Shown here: piece by piece, positions 9,095 through 17,451 of the stretch
Layout of the letters: every line of letters begins with the position of its first letter
Position numbering within the stretch: the stretch's first letter is position 1
From: Rhodothermales bacterium
GTDB lineage: Bacteria > Bacteroidota > Rhodothermia > Rhodothermales > JAHQVL01
Reading direction: 5' to 3'
DNA length: 64,000 nucleotides
Assembly (NCBI GenBank): GCA_041391505.1
Contig: JAWKNW010000008.1
Coordinates: 124,001 to 188,000 of the forward strand
The notes under the pieces: model-generated
The model's input: the letters and a program-made list of their open reading frames with translations, nothing else
What the model was told of the DNA's origin: nothing
The model's database searches: none
Position numbers and translations under genes: made by a program

Positions 9095-9151
9095 GGTGGC
9101 GAAACGTCTGTGGCAGCCAAGGGTGGCCGTTTTCGGAAGAACAACAAATTG

Positions 9152-9180
9152 ATAATATCACTCTATTCTGGTTTCGTCAA
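9152..9180 (-). promoter_or_regulatory. Sigma-70-like promoter for bglX
   Basis: On the minus strand a -35 box TTGACG (9175-9180) and a -10 box TATTAT (9152-9157) are separated by exactly 17 nt, 58 bp upstream of the bglX start. The local sequence is AT-rich against a GC-rich background. A Bacteroidota-type -7 element could also be present nearby, so the exact sigma factor is uncertain. Confidence 0.6.
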
Positions 9181-9201
9181 GGCCGGGCGTAAAACAACGA
9201 A

Positions 9202-9223
9202 GCCCCGAACCGTGGGTCGGGGC
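9202..9223 (-). terminator. GC-rich hairpin upstream of the bglX promoter
   Basis: GCCCCGA (9202-9208) pairs with TCGGGGC (9217-9223). On the minus strand it is followed by a T-rich stretch (TTCGTTGTTTTACG). It may act as a second terminator insulating bglX from the subtilase gene. The rest of 9095-9415 holds no gene. Confidence 0.45.
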
Positions 9224-9351
9224 GTTCGGGAGCACCCATCCGATTCACGCACGGACGATGCGGAGCAGATTCGGCTACACTCCCTTCATGCCGTAATAAA
9301 ACCCGGCACCATGGGGCAGATCCGTACCGCGTACGGGATCAGGTATCCCCG

Positions 9352-9384
9352 AAAAAAAAAAGGGCGGATCGCTCGATCCGCCCT
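9352..9384 (-). terminator. Rho-independent terminator of the subtilase gene
   Basis: GGGCGGATCG (9362-9371) pairs with CGATCCGCCC (9374-9383) in a near-perfect stem. On the minus strand it is followed by a run of ten T (the A-run at 9352-9361), about 32 bp after the subtilase stop codon. Confidence 0.9.
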
Positions 9385-9415
9385 TCTTCTTGAGACGCCT
9401 TATCACCGTGTGGAA

Positions 9416-11221
9416 TCACTCGACGAATTTCCATTTCTGATTGTCGCCACCGAAGAGCGAGCAGCCGCGCTGTTCGATCGATGCGCCATCCGACGAGCTG
9501 GAAGACATGACGGTGAGGCACTTGTTGCTGTGCGCCGCGCGAAGCTGGAAGTACCCGCTGCCCGCATCCACCTTTTTCCAGCGCTGGTTGTCGTCGCCGT
9601 GGCAGCCGTACTGGATGACCTTGGCGCCGTCGGACGAGGAACCGCCCATGACGTCCATACACTGCTGGCTGTGTTTCGACACGATATGGTAGTATCCATC
9701 GCCGGCCGAGACCAGATTCCAGCGCTGGTTGTCGCCGCCGTGGCACGACCACTGGATCAGTTCCGCCAGCGGGTCCATCGAACCGCCGGGGATGTCGATA
9801 CATTTCTGGCTCTTTTTGGCCACCATTTTCGCATAGACGGGGGGCTGAGCGACCCAGACCGACTTCCTGGTCGTGTTGTTCGGCGTGCCCGTGACGAACG
9901 TCTTGGCCATACCCAGCAGGGCGTCGCGCACCTGCTCCGGCGTGGCGGTCGGATTTTGCCCCAGATAGAGCGCCGCTGCACCCGTCACATGCGCCGCCGC
10001 CATCGAGGTGCCGCTCATATTGACCGGCGCATCGAGCGGCGTCCTGCCGAACGACATCACGTTGACGCCCGGCGCGAGGATGTCCACCATCGGACCCGAG
10101 TTGGAGAAGGTGGCAAACACGCCATTCACATCGTATGCGCCCACCGTGATGGCGTCCTGAACGTGCGCAGGCGTTACGTTCGAGGCAGTTACACCCTGAT
10201 TGCCGGCGGCGACCACCACCGTAATCTTCTGTTCGATCGCCTTTTTCACCACGAGATCAAGCCCGGTGTACCCGTTATTACCGACATGCTCGCCGAGGCT
10301 CAGGTTGACCACCATCGGTTTGGAGGGGGCGTTGCGCTTGTAGCGGATGACATGCTCCATGGCCGCGATCACGACCGACACGTCGGTCTGCCCATTGTCG
10401 TTCAGCACACGCAGATTGTGGAGGCGCGCGCCGGGGGCGACACCGACGAGGCCGTCGTTGTCGTCAATGGCGCCGATGATGCCGGCGATGTGCGATCCAT
10501 GGCCAATGCCGTCAGCCGGCTTGGGCAGAAATCCGCCGCGGAAGTCCAGATTCGACGCCAGGTTCATGTCGTCGATCCACGAAGTGCCCGTCAGACCGGA
10601 TCCGATGCCGCTGTCCAGGATGAACACGTCCACATCGACCGATCCGGAACCGTCGCCCGATCGCGTCCAGCTGTCCCTTCCGCCGATCGCCGCCACGCTC
10701 CACGGAACGACCTGATTGAACGACCCGAAAGCGGTCGAACTCGTCGGCGTCTCGACACTGTAGTCCGGCTCGTACCATAAGATGTCCGGATCCTGCTCGA
10801 GCTGATCGAGGAAGGCGTAATAGTCTTCGAGCCCCTGGCGGTCGCTGACGGTGATGGCGAAGCCGTCGAATCCTTCGTTGTACTCGTACCGGTCGAGCAC
10901 CTGATAGCGATCCAGCACCTGATAGCGATCCAGCACCTGGTAGCGATCGACTACATTCTGGGCGTTGATGGCCACCACGAGGCCGAGGCTGGCGCTTCCG
11001 CTTTTTCCAGCCCCTTCTCGATCACGAATGGCGTTCTCCAACAGATGGGAGTTCCTGAATTTGGGCCCATTGCTTTCAGGGACGGCTTCTGGCGTGGCTT
11101 GGTCGCCGGCAACGCCGGTCGTTTCCACCGTATCGCAGCCCTGCAGGAAGGAAGGGCTGAGAAACAGGGCGACCAGAATGACCAGGGCGATACGGGAGCG
11201 CGCCGGGGGTAGATTTTTCAT
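9416..11221 (-). CDS. Secreted subtilisin-like serine protease with ricin-type lectin domain
   Basis: A 601-residue lipoprotein-type S8 protease. The start at 11221 is chosen because it gives a signal peptide with lipobox SFLQGC; an in-frame ATG at 11329 lies too far upstream. A propeptide (about 60-160) resembles the I9 inhibitor fold and contains four tandem copies of VLDRYQ/E (about 10887-10950). The catalytic triad is D203 (VFILDSGIG), H244 (GHGSHIAG) and S406 (SGTSMAAAH). The C-terminal 150 residues form a ricin B/CBM13-like domain with three CxxQxW-type repeats ending in NQRW or NQKW, which usually bind sugars. A strong terminator follows. It probably degrades glycoproteins at the cell surface, fitting the sialidase next door. 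Confidence 0.92.
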   Translation of the reverse strand: MKNLPPARSRIALVILVALFLSPSFLQGCDTVETTGVAGDQATPEAVPESNGPKFRNSHLLENAIRDREGAGKSGSASLGLVVAINAQNVVDRYQVLDRYQVLDRYQVLDRYEYNEGFDGFAITVSDRQGLEDYYAFLDQLEQDPDILWYEPDYSVETPTSSTAFGSFNQVVPWSVAAIGGRDSWTRSGDGSGSVDVDVFILDSGIGSGLTGTSWIDDMNLASNLDFRGGFLPKPADGIGHGSHIAGIIGAIDDNDGLVGVAPGARLHNLRVLNDNGQTDVSVVIAAMEHVIRYKRNAPSKPMVVNLSLGEHVGNNGYTGLDLVVKKAIEQKITVVVAAGNQGVTASNVTPAHVQDAITVGAYDVNGVFATFSNSGPMVDILAPGVNVMSFGRTPLDAPVNMSGTSMAAAHVTGAAALYLGQNPTATPEQVRDALLGMAKTFVTGTPNNTTRKSVWVAQPPVYAKMVAKKSQKCIDIPGGSMDPLAELIQWSCHGGDNQRWNLVSAGDGYYHIVSKHSQQCMDVMGGSSSDGAKVIQYGCHGDDNQRWKKVDAGSGYFQLRAAHSNKCLTVMSSSSSDGASIEQRGCSLFGGDNQKWKFVE

Positions 11222-11486
11222 AAGTGCTGGCGATTCAACGTGACAAGCAAATCTGACAAGCGCGCTCGGTGCGGGGGGCAAGCGAATGACGCTGTCAGCA
11301 GATTTTTCAGCGAGGAAACCAAGGAGCATGCCGGCAACGGATCCGGGGAGCGTCGAGAGGAAAAAAGTGCCTTATTCCCGGCAAAGGCGTACTTTTCCCG
11401 GAGAAATCGACGCTCACACGCTGCGTTCGGGCACCGACACCGGCCCGCGCACCGTTCGAAACGCCACCCGGCCGGGTAATTCCGTA

Positions 11487-12623
11487 ATGACGATCCGCCC
11501 CCGATTCAAGCCCTGCTTCCTGCCCGTCCTCCTGATGCTCATCGGGCTCGCCGGCTGTTCGACCCCCGATGCCGATCCGGCCGCGGTCACCGTATACCAC
11601 ACGGGCGAGGGCCCGTACCCGGTCTATCGCATCCCGGTCGCCATCGCGACGCCGGAAGGGCATCTGCTCGCCTTTGCCGAGGGGCGCACGGCGGGCCTCG
11701 GCGATGCCGGCGACATCGATGTGGTCCTCCGGCGATCCGAGGACGGCGGAACGACGTGGGGGCCGATCCAGATCGTCTGCGACGACGGCCCGCATACGTG
11801 CGGCAATCCGGCCCCGGTGGTCGATCGACGCACGGGCATCATCCACCTGCTCATGACGCGCAACCTGGGCACCGACCGCGAGGCCGCGATCATCACGGGG
11901 ACCAGCGAGGATGTGCGCCGCGTCTGGTATACCCGCTCGGCGGATGGGGGACGGTCGTGGGAGGCGCCGAGGGACATCAGCGATCAGGCGCGCCGGCCCG
12001 AGTGGCGCTGGTACGCTACCGGCCCCGTGGCGGGCATCCAGCTGGAACAGGCCCCCCACGCCGGCCGGCTGGTGATCCCCGCGAATCACTCGACGCCCGT
12101 CGCCGAGCGCGACCCCGCCGCCTACCGCAGCCACATCCTTTTCAGCGACGATGGTGGAGCCACCTGGCAGATCGGCGGGGTGGCCGCCCCGTTCACGAAC
12201 GAGTCGACCGTGGCCCAGCTGTCGGATGGCCGGCTGATGCTCAACATGCGGTCGTATCACGGGCGCCACGCCCGGGCCGTAGCCACGAGCTCGGACGCCG
12301 GCGTAACCTGGTCGGACATCCGGCTCGACACCGTGCTGGTGGAACCGGTATGCCAGGCCAGCCTGCTGCGCCTAACCCGTCCGGACGGCGGCGTGCTCCT
12401 CTTCTCCAACCCCGCGAGCCGCAGCCGGGACAGCATGACGGTGCGCGCCAGCCTCGACGATGGCGCGACCTGGCGCACGTGCCGGCTCGTCGATGCCGGC
12501 ATGGCGGCCTACTCCTCACTCGTGGCGGTGGATTCGGCCACCGTCGGCCTGCTCTACGAACGGGACGATTATGCAAGCATTGTCTTCGCGCGCTTGGAGT
12601 TAGGCAGTTTCATCGCCCCATGA
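11487..12623 (+). CDS. Exo-alpha-sialidase lipoprotein (GH33/BNR family)
   Basis: A 378-residue enzyme predicted to release terminal sialic acid. The start at 11487 gives a lipoprotein signal ending LIGLAGCS; longer in-frame starts (11286) put charged sequence ahead of it. The sialidase arginine motif appears as YRIP near residue 46. At least five Asp-box/BNR repeats follow (SEDGGTTW, SADGGRSW, SDDGGATW, SSDAGVTW, SLDDGATW), which build the six-bladed propeller. Further arginines expected of the catalytic triad are present in the LMLNMRSYHGRHAR region. It diverges from the subtilase, so the 266 bp between 11221 and 11487 must hold both promoters. Function as sialidase is well supported by family; linkage preference is unknown. 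Confidence 0.9.
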   Translation: MTIRPRFKPCFLPVLLMLIGLAGCSTPDADPAAVTVYHTGEGPYPVYRIPVAIATPEGHLLAFAEGRTAGLGDAGDIDVVLRRSEDGGTTWGPIQIVCDDGPHTCGNPAPVVDRRTGIIHLLMTRNLGTDREAAIITGTSEDVRRVWYTRSADGGRSWEAPRDISDQARRPEWRWYATGPVAGIQLEQAPHAGRLVIPANHSTPVAERDPAAYRSHILFSDDGGATWQIGGVAAPFTNESTVAQLSDGRLMLNMRSYHGRHARAVATSSDAGVTWSDIRLDTVLVEPVCQASLLRLTRPDGGVLLFSNPASRSRDSMTVRASLDDGATWRTCRLVDAGMAAYSSLVAVDSATVGLLYERDDYASIVFARLELGSFIAP

Positions 12624-12625
12624 TC

Positions 12626-12640
12626 GCCCGTTCAACGGGC
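12626..12640 (+). terminator. Small hairpin after the sialidase gene
   Basis: GCCCG (12626-12630) pairs with CGGGC (12636-12640) directly after the sialidase stop; the T-tract is poor (TATATC). Low-strength terminator at best. The remainder of 12641-12970 has no gene and no clear promoter match, although it contains an AT-rich patch at 12709-12735. Confidence 0.35.
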
Positions 12641-12970
12641 TATATCGGCCATTCACGAGGCGTATAGGCCCGCCCGCGCTGCCAGGCTGGAAATCGATTC
12701 CCGGAAAGCCTTATGTTGATTTTGTCTAAATAAGTGGGGCCTTTGCCACAAGACATGATGTATTGCGAAGGCCCGAATCCTCAAGCCACTCCACCAAACG
12801 GCTGACGCCCGGCCATCGGGTGCTGCAGTCGAACGTTATCCCCCTTGCGGTTGCCATCCAGACGCAGGGCGCAACCGGAAAAAGACACACAGCCGTCGGA
12901 CGGCACGGCTCGTTTCCGCACACGGGGGCGCGAGCCGACTTCCCGAATGCATTAGCGACGGCTTAACGAT

Positions 12971-12981
12971 CAGGAGGACAT
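12971..12981 (+). promoter_or_regulatory. Strong Shine-Dalgarno for SusC
   Basis: CAGGAGGACAT places AGGAGG 5 nt before the ATG at 12982. This is notable because most genes in this window lack a Shine-Dalgarno match, as is usual for Bacteroidota. Confidence 0.7.
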
Positions 12982-15927
12982 ATGAACAGATTCTTGAGTA
13001 CGCTGCTAGTCATCCTCGCCTTCCCGGCGGCGCTGTACGCGCAAACCGGAAGTCTGACAGGGATGATCTCCGAGAGCGAAACGGGCGACCCGCTGCCCGG
13101 CGCCAACGTGTTGATTCTTGAACTCAACACCGGTTCGGCCACGGCGCTCGACGGAACCTACACCATCCGCGACCTGCCCGCCGGCACCTACACGGTGCGC
13201 GTCACCTTCGTGGGCTACAAAGCCTCCGAGCGGTCGGTATCGATCGGATCCGGCGTCACCACCGAGGACTTCATGCTGGCGAACGACTTCACCGGCCTGG
13301 AAGAAGTCGTCGTCACCGGCATCGCCTCGGCCACATCGAAGGCGCGGGCCGAAGTCGCGGTGTCCGCGATTACCACCGAGGGCCTGCTGGAGCAGAACGC
13401 CTACCAGGATGTTTCCCAGCTGCTGAACGGCAAAATTTCGGGCGTGACGGTTCAGCCGGCGTCCGGCAACGTGGGCGGGGGCATCCGGTTCGTGATGCGT
13501 TCCAGCACCGGTCTCAACGGCGACGGCCAGCCGGTGATCTATGTGGACGGCGTCCGGATCGACAACGCGCAGGTCAACGGCTTCGGCGCGGGCGGCCAGG
13601 GTGTATCGATGCTCGCCAACCTCAACCCGGAAGACATCCAGTCGGTTGAGGTCCTCAAAGGCCCCGCCGGCGCCGCGCTGTACGGCACCAGCGGTTCCAA
13701 CGGGGTGGTGCTCATCACGACCAAGCGCGGCCGCCTCGCCGGCGGCGAGCGCCCGTACAGCCTGACGTACAAGGCGGTGTACGGCGCGAACCAGCAGGCG
13801 GACGAATACACCAAGTTCAACGCCGGCTCGCCGGAGACGGCGAACGCGTTCTTCAACGACGGCGCCATCGTGCAGCACACGGTCGGTTTCTCCGGCGGCT
13901 CCGAACGGGTTCGCTACTTCGCCTCGTACGACCTGCGCGACGAAAAGGGCCACATCAACAACAACGCCCAGAATCGCCAGAGCTTCCGCGCCAACTTCGA
14001 GGCCTTCCCGGCCAAGAATGTTACGCTGCGCGCCAACACCGGCTATTCGATCAACGACATCAACCGCCCGCAGAACGACAACAACATCTTCGGCTACCTG
14101 GGCAACACCCTGCTGGCGCGCGCGCCGTTCAATTTCACGGACAGCACCGCGCTGGAAAACATCGTGAACCTGCAGCGCATCGCCCGCTTCACCGGCGGGG
14201 TCGAAGCCGAGTACCGCCCGATCGAAGCGCTCACGTTCCGCGCCTCCGTCGGCTTCGACGGCACGGACCTCCGCAACGACGCATCGTACCCGTCGAACCT
14301 GTCCTACTCGGGGCGGACGAACGGCGAACGGAACATCTTCAACCGCCGCAACGAGCAGTACACGTACGACTTCAACGGTCGGTACTCGTACCAGCTCGGC
14401 GAGGCGTTGACCGCCACGACGATCCTCGGGTCGCAGTCGTTCAACCGCATCCTGCGGAGCTTCCAGATCACGAAGCAGAACTTCTCGACCGAGCTGATCA
14501 CGAACGTGGGCGCCGGCGCCGACTTCATCGGCGGCGATGAGGCGTTCACGCATGCGCGTGAGGCCGGCGTGTACCTCCAACAGGAACTGGCCTACCAGAA
14601 CTGGCTGTTCGTGACCCTCGGGTTGCGCCGCGACTTCGCCACGGCCATCGGCGCCGATGCGCCGAGCATCTACTACCCGAAAGCCAGCTTCGCCGTCCGG
14701 GTCGACGAACTCACCACGCTGCCGCAGAGCATCGACTTCTTCAAGTTCCGCGCGGCGTATGGCGAAACCGGACAGCTTCCGGGGCTGCTCGACGCCTCGC
14801 TCCTCCGCTGGCAGGCGGAGCCGTCCGGCTACGGCGCCGGCGCGGTGACCAACTTCATCGGCAACATTGAAATCGAGCCGGAGCGCATCCGCGAGCTGGA
14901 GTCGGGCATCGAGCTCGGCCTCTTCAACGACCGCCTCGGCCTCGACGTCACCGGCTACATCCAGCGCGCCGAGAACTCGATCATCGGGTTCCAGAACCCG
15001 CCCTCAAGCGGCCAGACCGCCTCGAGCGTGCCGTTTAACGTCGGCGCCTCGGACGGCTGGGGCATCGAAACGAGCCTGCGGGTCGATGTCATCCGCACCC
15101 GGAATACCGGGGTCGACTTCGGCTTCCTGTGGAACTATCAGGAAAACGAGGTCAAGGACCTCGGCGGCGCGCAGCCGATCTTCGACGGCTTCGACCTCAA
15201 CGTGACGAAGGAGGGCCTGGCGCAGTCCGCGTTCTATACGTGGTCCTCCCGCGCCATCTTCAACTCGGACGGCTCCTACGCCGGCGCCGAGCTGGTCCAG
15301 ACCGACGCGGACGGCGACGGCGAAGTCGACCGCGCCCTGTTCGGCCTGCCTTATCCGAAACACAACGGATCGTTCTCCCTGAACGTCCGCTTCCTGAAGA
15401 ACTTCACGTTCAACGGCCTCATCGACTGGAGCCTCGGCTACAGCCTGTATAACAACACGGCCGTGTTCCAGACGCTCTTCGGCGCCAACTACAACCGCAA
15501 CGTCGCCCGGGTCCAGATCGGCCAGATCACGCCGGAATCGGTGGGCCTCGAGGATGCCGGCATCGTCATCCCGGACGTGGGCACCGACGCGTACCGCGCC
15601 GCGGCGGAAATCGTGGCGAGCACGCAGACCGCGGTCAACGGCGTCTCCACGGACGGCAACTACATCGAAGAGGCCGACTTCCTGAAGCTTCGCGAGGTGA
15701 GCCTGCGCTACGACTTTACGGACATCCTCCGGAAAGCCAACGCCACGAAGTACATCCGCAGCCTGAGCTTCAGCCTTGCCGCGCGCAATCTCTGGACGAC
15801 CACGAAATACAGCGGCGCCGACCCCGAAGTGAACTTCGCCGGCGCGCGTTCCGCCAGTCGGGGTCAGGACTTCCTGACGCTGCCGCAGCCGCGGGTCATC
15901 TACGGTTCGATCAATATCGGATTCTGA
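12982..15927 (+). CDS. SusC/RagA-type TonB-dependent outer-membrane transporter
   Basis: A 981-residue outer-membrane beta-barrel that imports oligomers using TonB energy. The signal peptide ends at ALYAQ. A carboxypeptidase-like CNA-B domain follows (about 23-105: GMISESETGDPLPGANVLI ... YTVRVTFVGY). A TonB-box region (LEEVVVTG, about 112) precedes the plug domain, which has the family signature SVEVLKGPAGAALYGTSGSNGVVLITTKRG near residue 230. The remaining residues are the barrel, closing with an aromatic C-terminal residue (SINIGF). SusD follows 51 bp downstream, the classic SusCD arrangement. A strong Shine-Dalgarno marks the start. The substrate is unknown; neighbours suggest host or algal glycoconjugates. 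Confidence 0.95.
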   Translation: MNRFLSTLLVILAFPAALYAQTGSLTGMISESETGDPLPGANVLILELNTGSATALDGTYTIRDLPAGTYTVRVTFVGYKASERSVSIGSGVTTEDFMLANDFTGLEEVVVTGIASATSKARAEVAVSAITTEGLLEQNAYQDVSQLLNGKISGVTVQPASGNVGGGIRFVMRSSTGLNGDGQPVIYVDGVRIDNAQVNGFGAGGQGVSMLANLNPEDIQSVEVLKGPAGAALYGTSGSNGVVLITTKRGRLAGGERPYSLTYKAVYGANQQADEYTKFNAGSPETANAFFNDGAIVQHTVGFSGGSERVRYFASYDLRDEKGHINNNAQNRQSFRANFEAFPAKNVTLRANTGYSINDINRPQNDNNIFGYLGNTLLARAPFNFTDSTALENIVNLQRIARFTGGVEAEYRPIEALTFRASVGFDGTDLRNDASYPSNLSYSGRTNGERNIFNRRNEQYTYDFNGRYSYQLGEALTATTILGSQSFNRILRSFQITKQNFSTELITNVGAGADFIGGDEAFTHAREAGVYLQQELAYQNWLFVTLGLRRDFATAIGADAPSIYYPKASFAVRVDELTTLPQSIDFFKFRAAYGETGQLPGLLDASLLRWQAEPSGYGAGAVTNFIGNIEIEPERIRELESGIELGLFNDRLGLDVTGYIQRAENSIIGFQNPPSSGQTASSVPFNVGASDGWGIETSLRVDVIRTRNTGVDFGFLWNYQENEVKDLGGAQPIFDGFDLNVTKEGLAQSAFYTWSSRAIFNSDGSYAGAELVQTDADGDGEVDRALFGLPYPKHNGSFSLNVRFLKNFTFNGLIDWSLGYSLYNNTAVFQTLFGANYNRNVARVQIGQITPESVGLEDAGIVIPDVGTDAYRAAAEIVASTQTAVNGVSTDGNYIEEADFLKLREVSLRYDFTDILRKANATKYIRSLSFSLAARNLWTTTKYSGADPEVNFAGARSASRGQDFLTLPQPRVIYGSINIGF

Positions 15928-15978
15928 TGCCCGCGTGGTGCCCGCACCCAGGAACTGTCACCCATTCAGGATACAACG

Positions 15979-17193
15979 ATGAAAAAACTAGCTTTATATA
16001 CGACCCTGTTCGTCCTCTTCGGAGCGATGGCCGGTTGCGACTCCTTCGTGGGAGACGTCGACCAGCCGATCGACAGCATCGACGACACCCAGCTGAACAG
16101 CGAGAGCCAGATCGAGTTCGTGATCAAGGGGGTGCAATCCCGGTTCTCCACGACCTACGACCGCATCTCCCTGCACGCCGGCGGCCTGTCGGACGAGCTG
16201 TTCTTCGATCAGCGCGTGCCGAACGCGACCTTCCCGACCTACGCGGAGATCGACGAGGGCGTGATCGAGTTCGCCAATAACTCCAACGATGGCGTATACA
16301 ACGCCCTCGGCGAACTGCGCTTTTTCGCCGACAACCTGCTCGCCCGTGCGGCGGAGATCACGTTCGAGGACACCGACCTCCAGCAGGAAGCGACGTTTAC
16401 CGGCAACCTCTACGGAGGCATCGCCCGGTATTTCTACGCGACCTACTTCGGGCTGGATATCGACGGCGGCGGCGGCGGCATCATCACCGAGGATCCCGCC
16501 AACCCGGGTCCGTTCATCCCTGCCCCCGAGATGTACACGCAGGCGCTCGCCAAGCTGAACGCTGCGCTGGGGCTGGCCGACGACTACAACGCGCGGGCCA
16601 TCAACACCCTGATCGCCCGGATCCAGCTGATCCAGGGCAATACGGCCGAGGCCCGCACGGCCGCGCTGGCCGGCATGCAGGAGGGCGACGCGCCCTTCCA
16701 GTCGCTCCACAGCGTGGACAACTCGAACGAGTGGTACGTCCAGGCCGGCGTGGGCCGCACCCAGTGGGTGGTGGATTTCCGGTACGAAGGCTACATCGCC
16801 AACGACCCGAACGAGGCCAACCGCATCCAGCTGCAGGACATCACGGGCAGCGACGGCACGGTGTTCAAACGCCAGGGACGCTACATCGACCGCTCCACGC
16901 CGATCGCCTTCGCGACCTGGCAGGAAAACGAGCTGATGCTGGCTGAACTCGACCTGGCCTCCGACCCGGCCGGCGCCCTCGCCCGCGTCAACGCGGTACG
17001 CGCCAGCCACGGTATCGACCCGCTGGGCGCGCTCGACCAGAGCACGCTCATCGTCGAGCGCGAGAAGGAGCTCTTCACGATGGGCCTCCGGCTCGTCGAC
17101 GAACGCCGGTTCGATATCTGGCATCTGGGCCCGGACACGTGGCAGTACTTCCCGATCACCCAGAACGAGCGGAATATCAATACGAACATCTAG
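15979..17193 (+). CDS. SusD/RagB-family outer-membrane lipoprotein
   Basis: A 404-residue partner of SusC that sits as a lid over the transporter and captures substrate. It has a lipoprotein signal (LFGAMAGC), then an alpha-helical TPR-like body. The C-terminal motif REKELFTMGLRLVDERRFDIWHLG is typical of the SusD family, as is the ALARVNAVRASHGIDPL segment before it. It is shorter than many SusD proteins (about 500 residues), so substrate-binding loops may be reduced. Co-transcribed with SusC and followed by a good terminator at 17378-17416. Confidence 0.92.
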   Translation: MKKLALYTTLFVLFGAMAGCDSFVGDVDQPIDSIDDTQLNSESQIEFVIKGVQSRFSTTYDRISLHAGGLSDELFFDQRVPNATFPTYAEIDEGVIEFANNSNDGVYNALGELRFFADNLLARAAEITFEDTDLQQEATFTGNLYGGIARYFYATYFGLDIDGGGGGIITEDPANPGPFIPAPEMYTQALAKLNAALGLADDYNARAINTLIARIQLIQGNTAEARTAALAGMQEGDAPFQSLHSVDNSNEWYVQAGVGRTQWVVDFRYEGYIANDPNEANRIQLQDITGSDGTVFKRQGRYIDRSTPIAFATWQENELMLAELDLASDPAGALARVNAVRASHGIDPLGALDQSTLIVEREKELFTMGLRLVDERRFDIWHLGPDTWQYFPITQNERNINTNI

Positions 17194-17224
17194 CGCGGGA
17201 AGGATTCCCGCGCGTACAAGGCTT

Positions 17225-17357
17225 CGGGTTCGTGGGTAAGGGTTCAAGGTTCAAAGGTTCGAGATTCAAGGCGATCGACCGAGCGTTTATTTCGTGAAAT
17301 CTATCCTTGACCTATAAACCTTGAACCTTGAACCTCAAGCCTTGAACCTCGAATCCC
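17225..17357. repeat. Inverted array of AGGTTCA-like 7-8-bp units
   Basis: Forward-oriented units (GGTTCAA, GGTTCAAA, GGTTCGA, ATTCAAGG) at about 17238-17272 face reverse-oriented units (CCTTGAA, CCTTGAACC, CCTCAAG, CCTTGAACC, CCTCGAA) at about 17306-17353. The two arms can form a long imperfect hairpin around a spacer of about 35 bp. It lies between the susD stop and its terminator. Confidence 0.75.
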
Positions 17358-17377
17358 TCCCGGTTCGGCTGTAGTTA

Positions 17378-17416
17378 CGAAGGGCTGTCTCGGACCGAGG
17401 CAGCCCTTCGTTCGTT
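17378..17416 (+). terminator. Terminator of the susCD operon
   Basis: CGAAGGGCTG (17378-17387) pairs with CAGCCCTTCG (17401-17410), with an inner CTCGG/CCGAG extension, followed by TTCGTTTC. Confidence 0.85.
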
Positions 17417-17451
17417 TCAAGAGCCTCCACGCACCACGAACGGAGACGGCG

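Noticed and set aside
6647..10780. A 1377-codon open frame on the plus strand opposite bglX and the subtilase
   Set aside because: It is the antisense of two well-supported genes; composition is Arg/Asp/His/Val-rich as expected from GC-rich shadow frames and it carries no motif.
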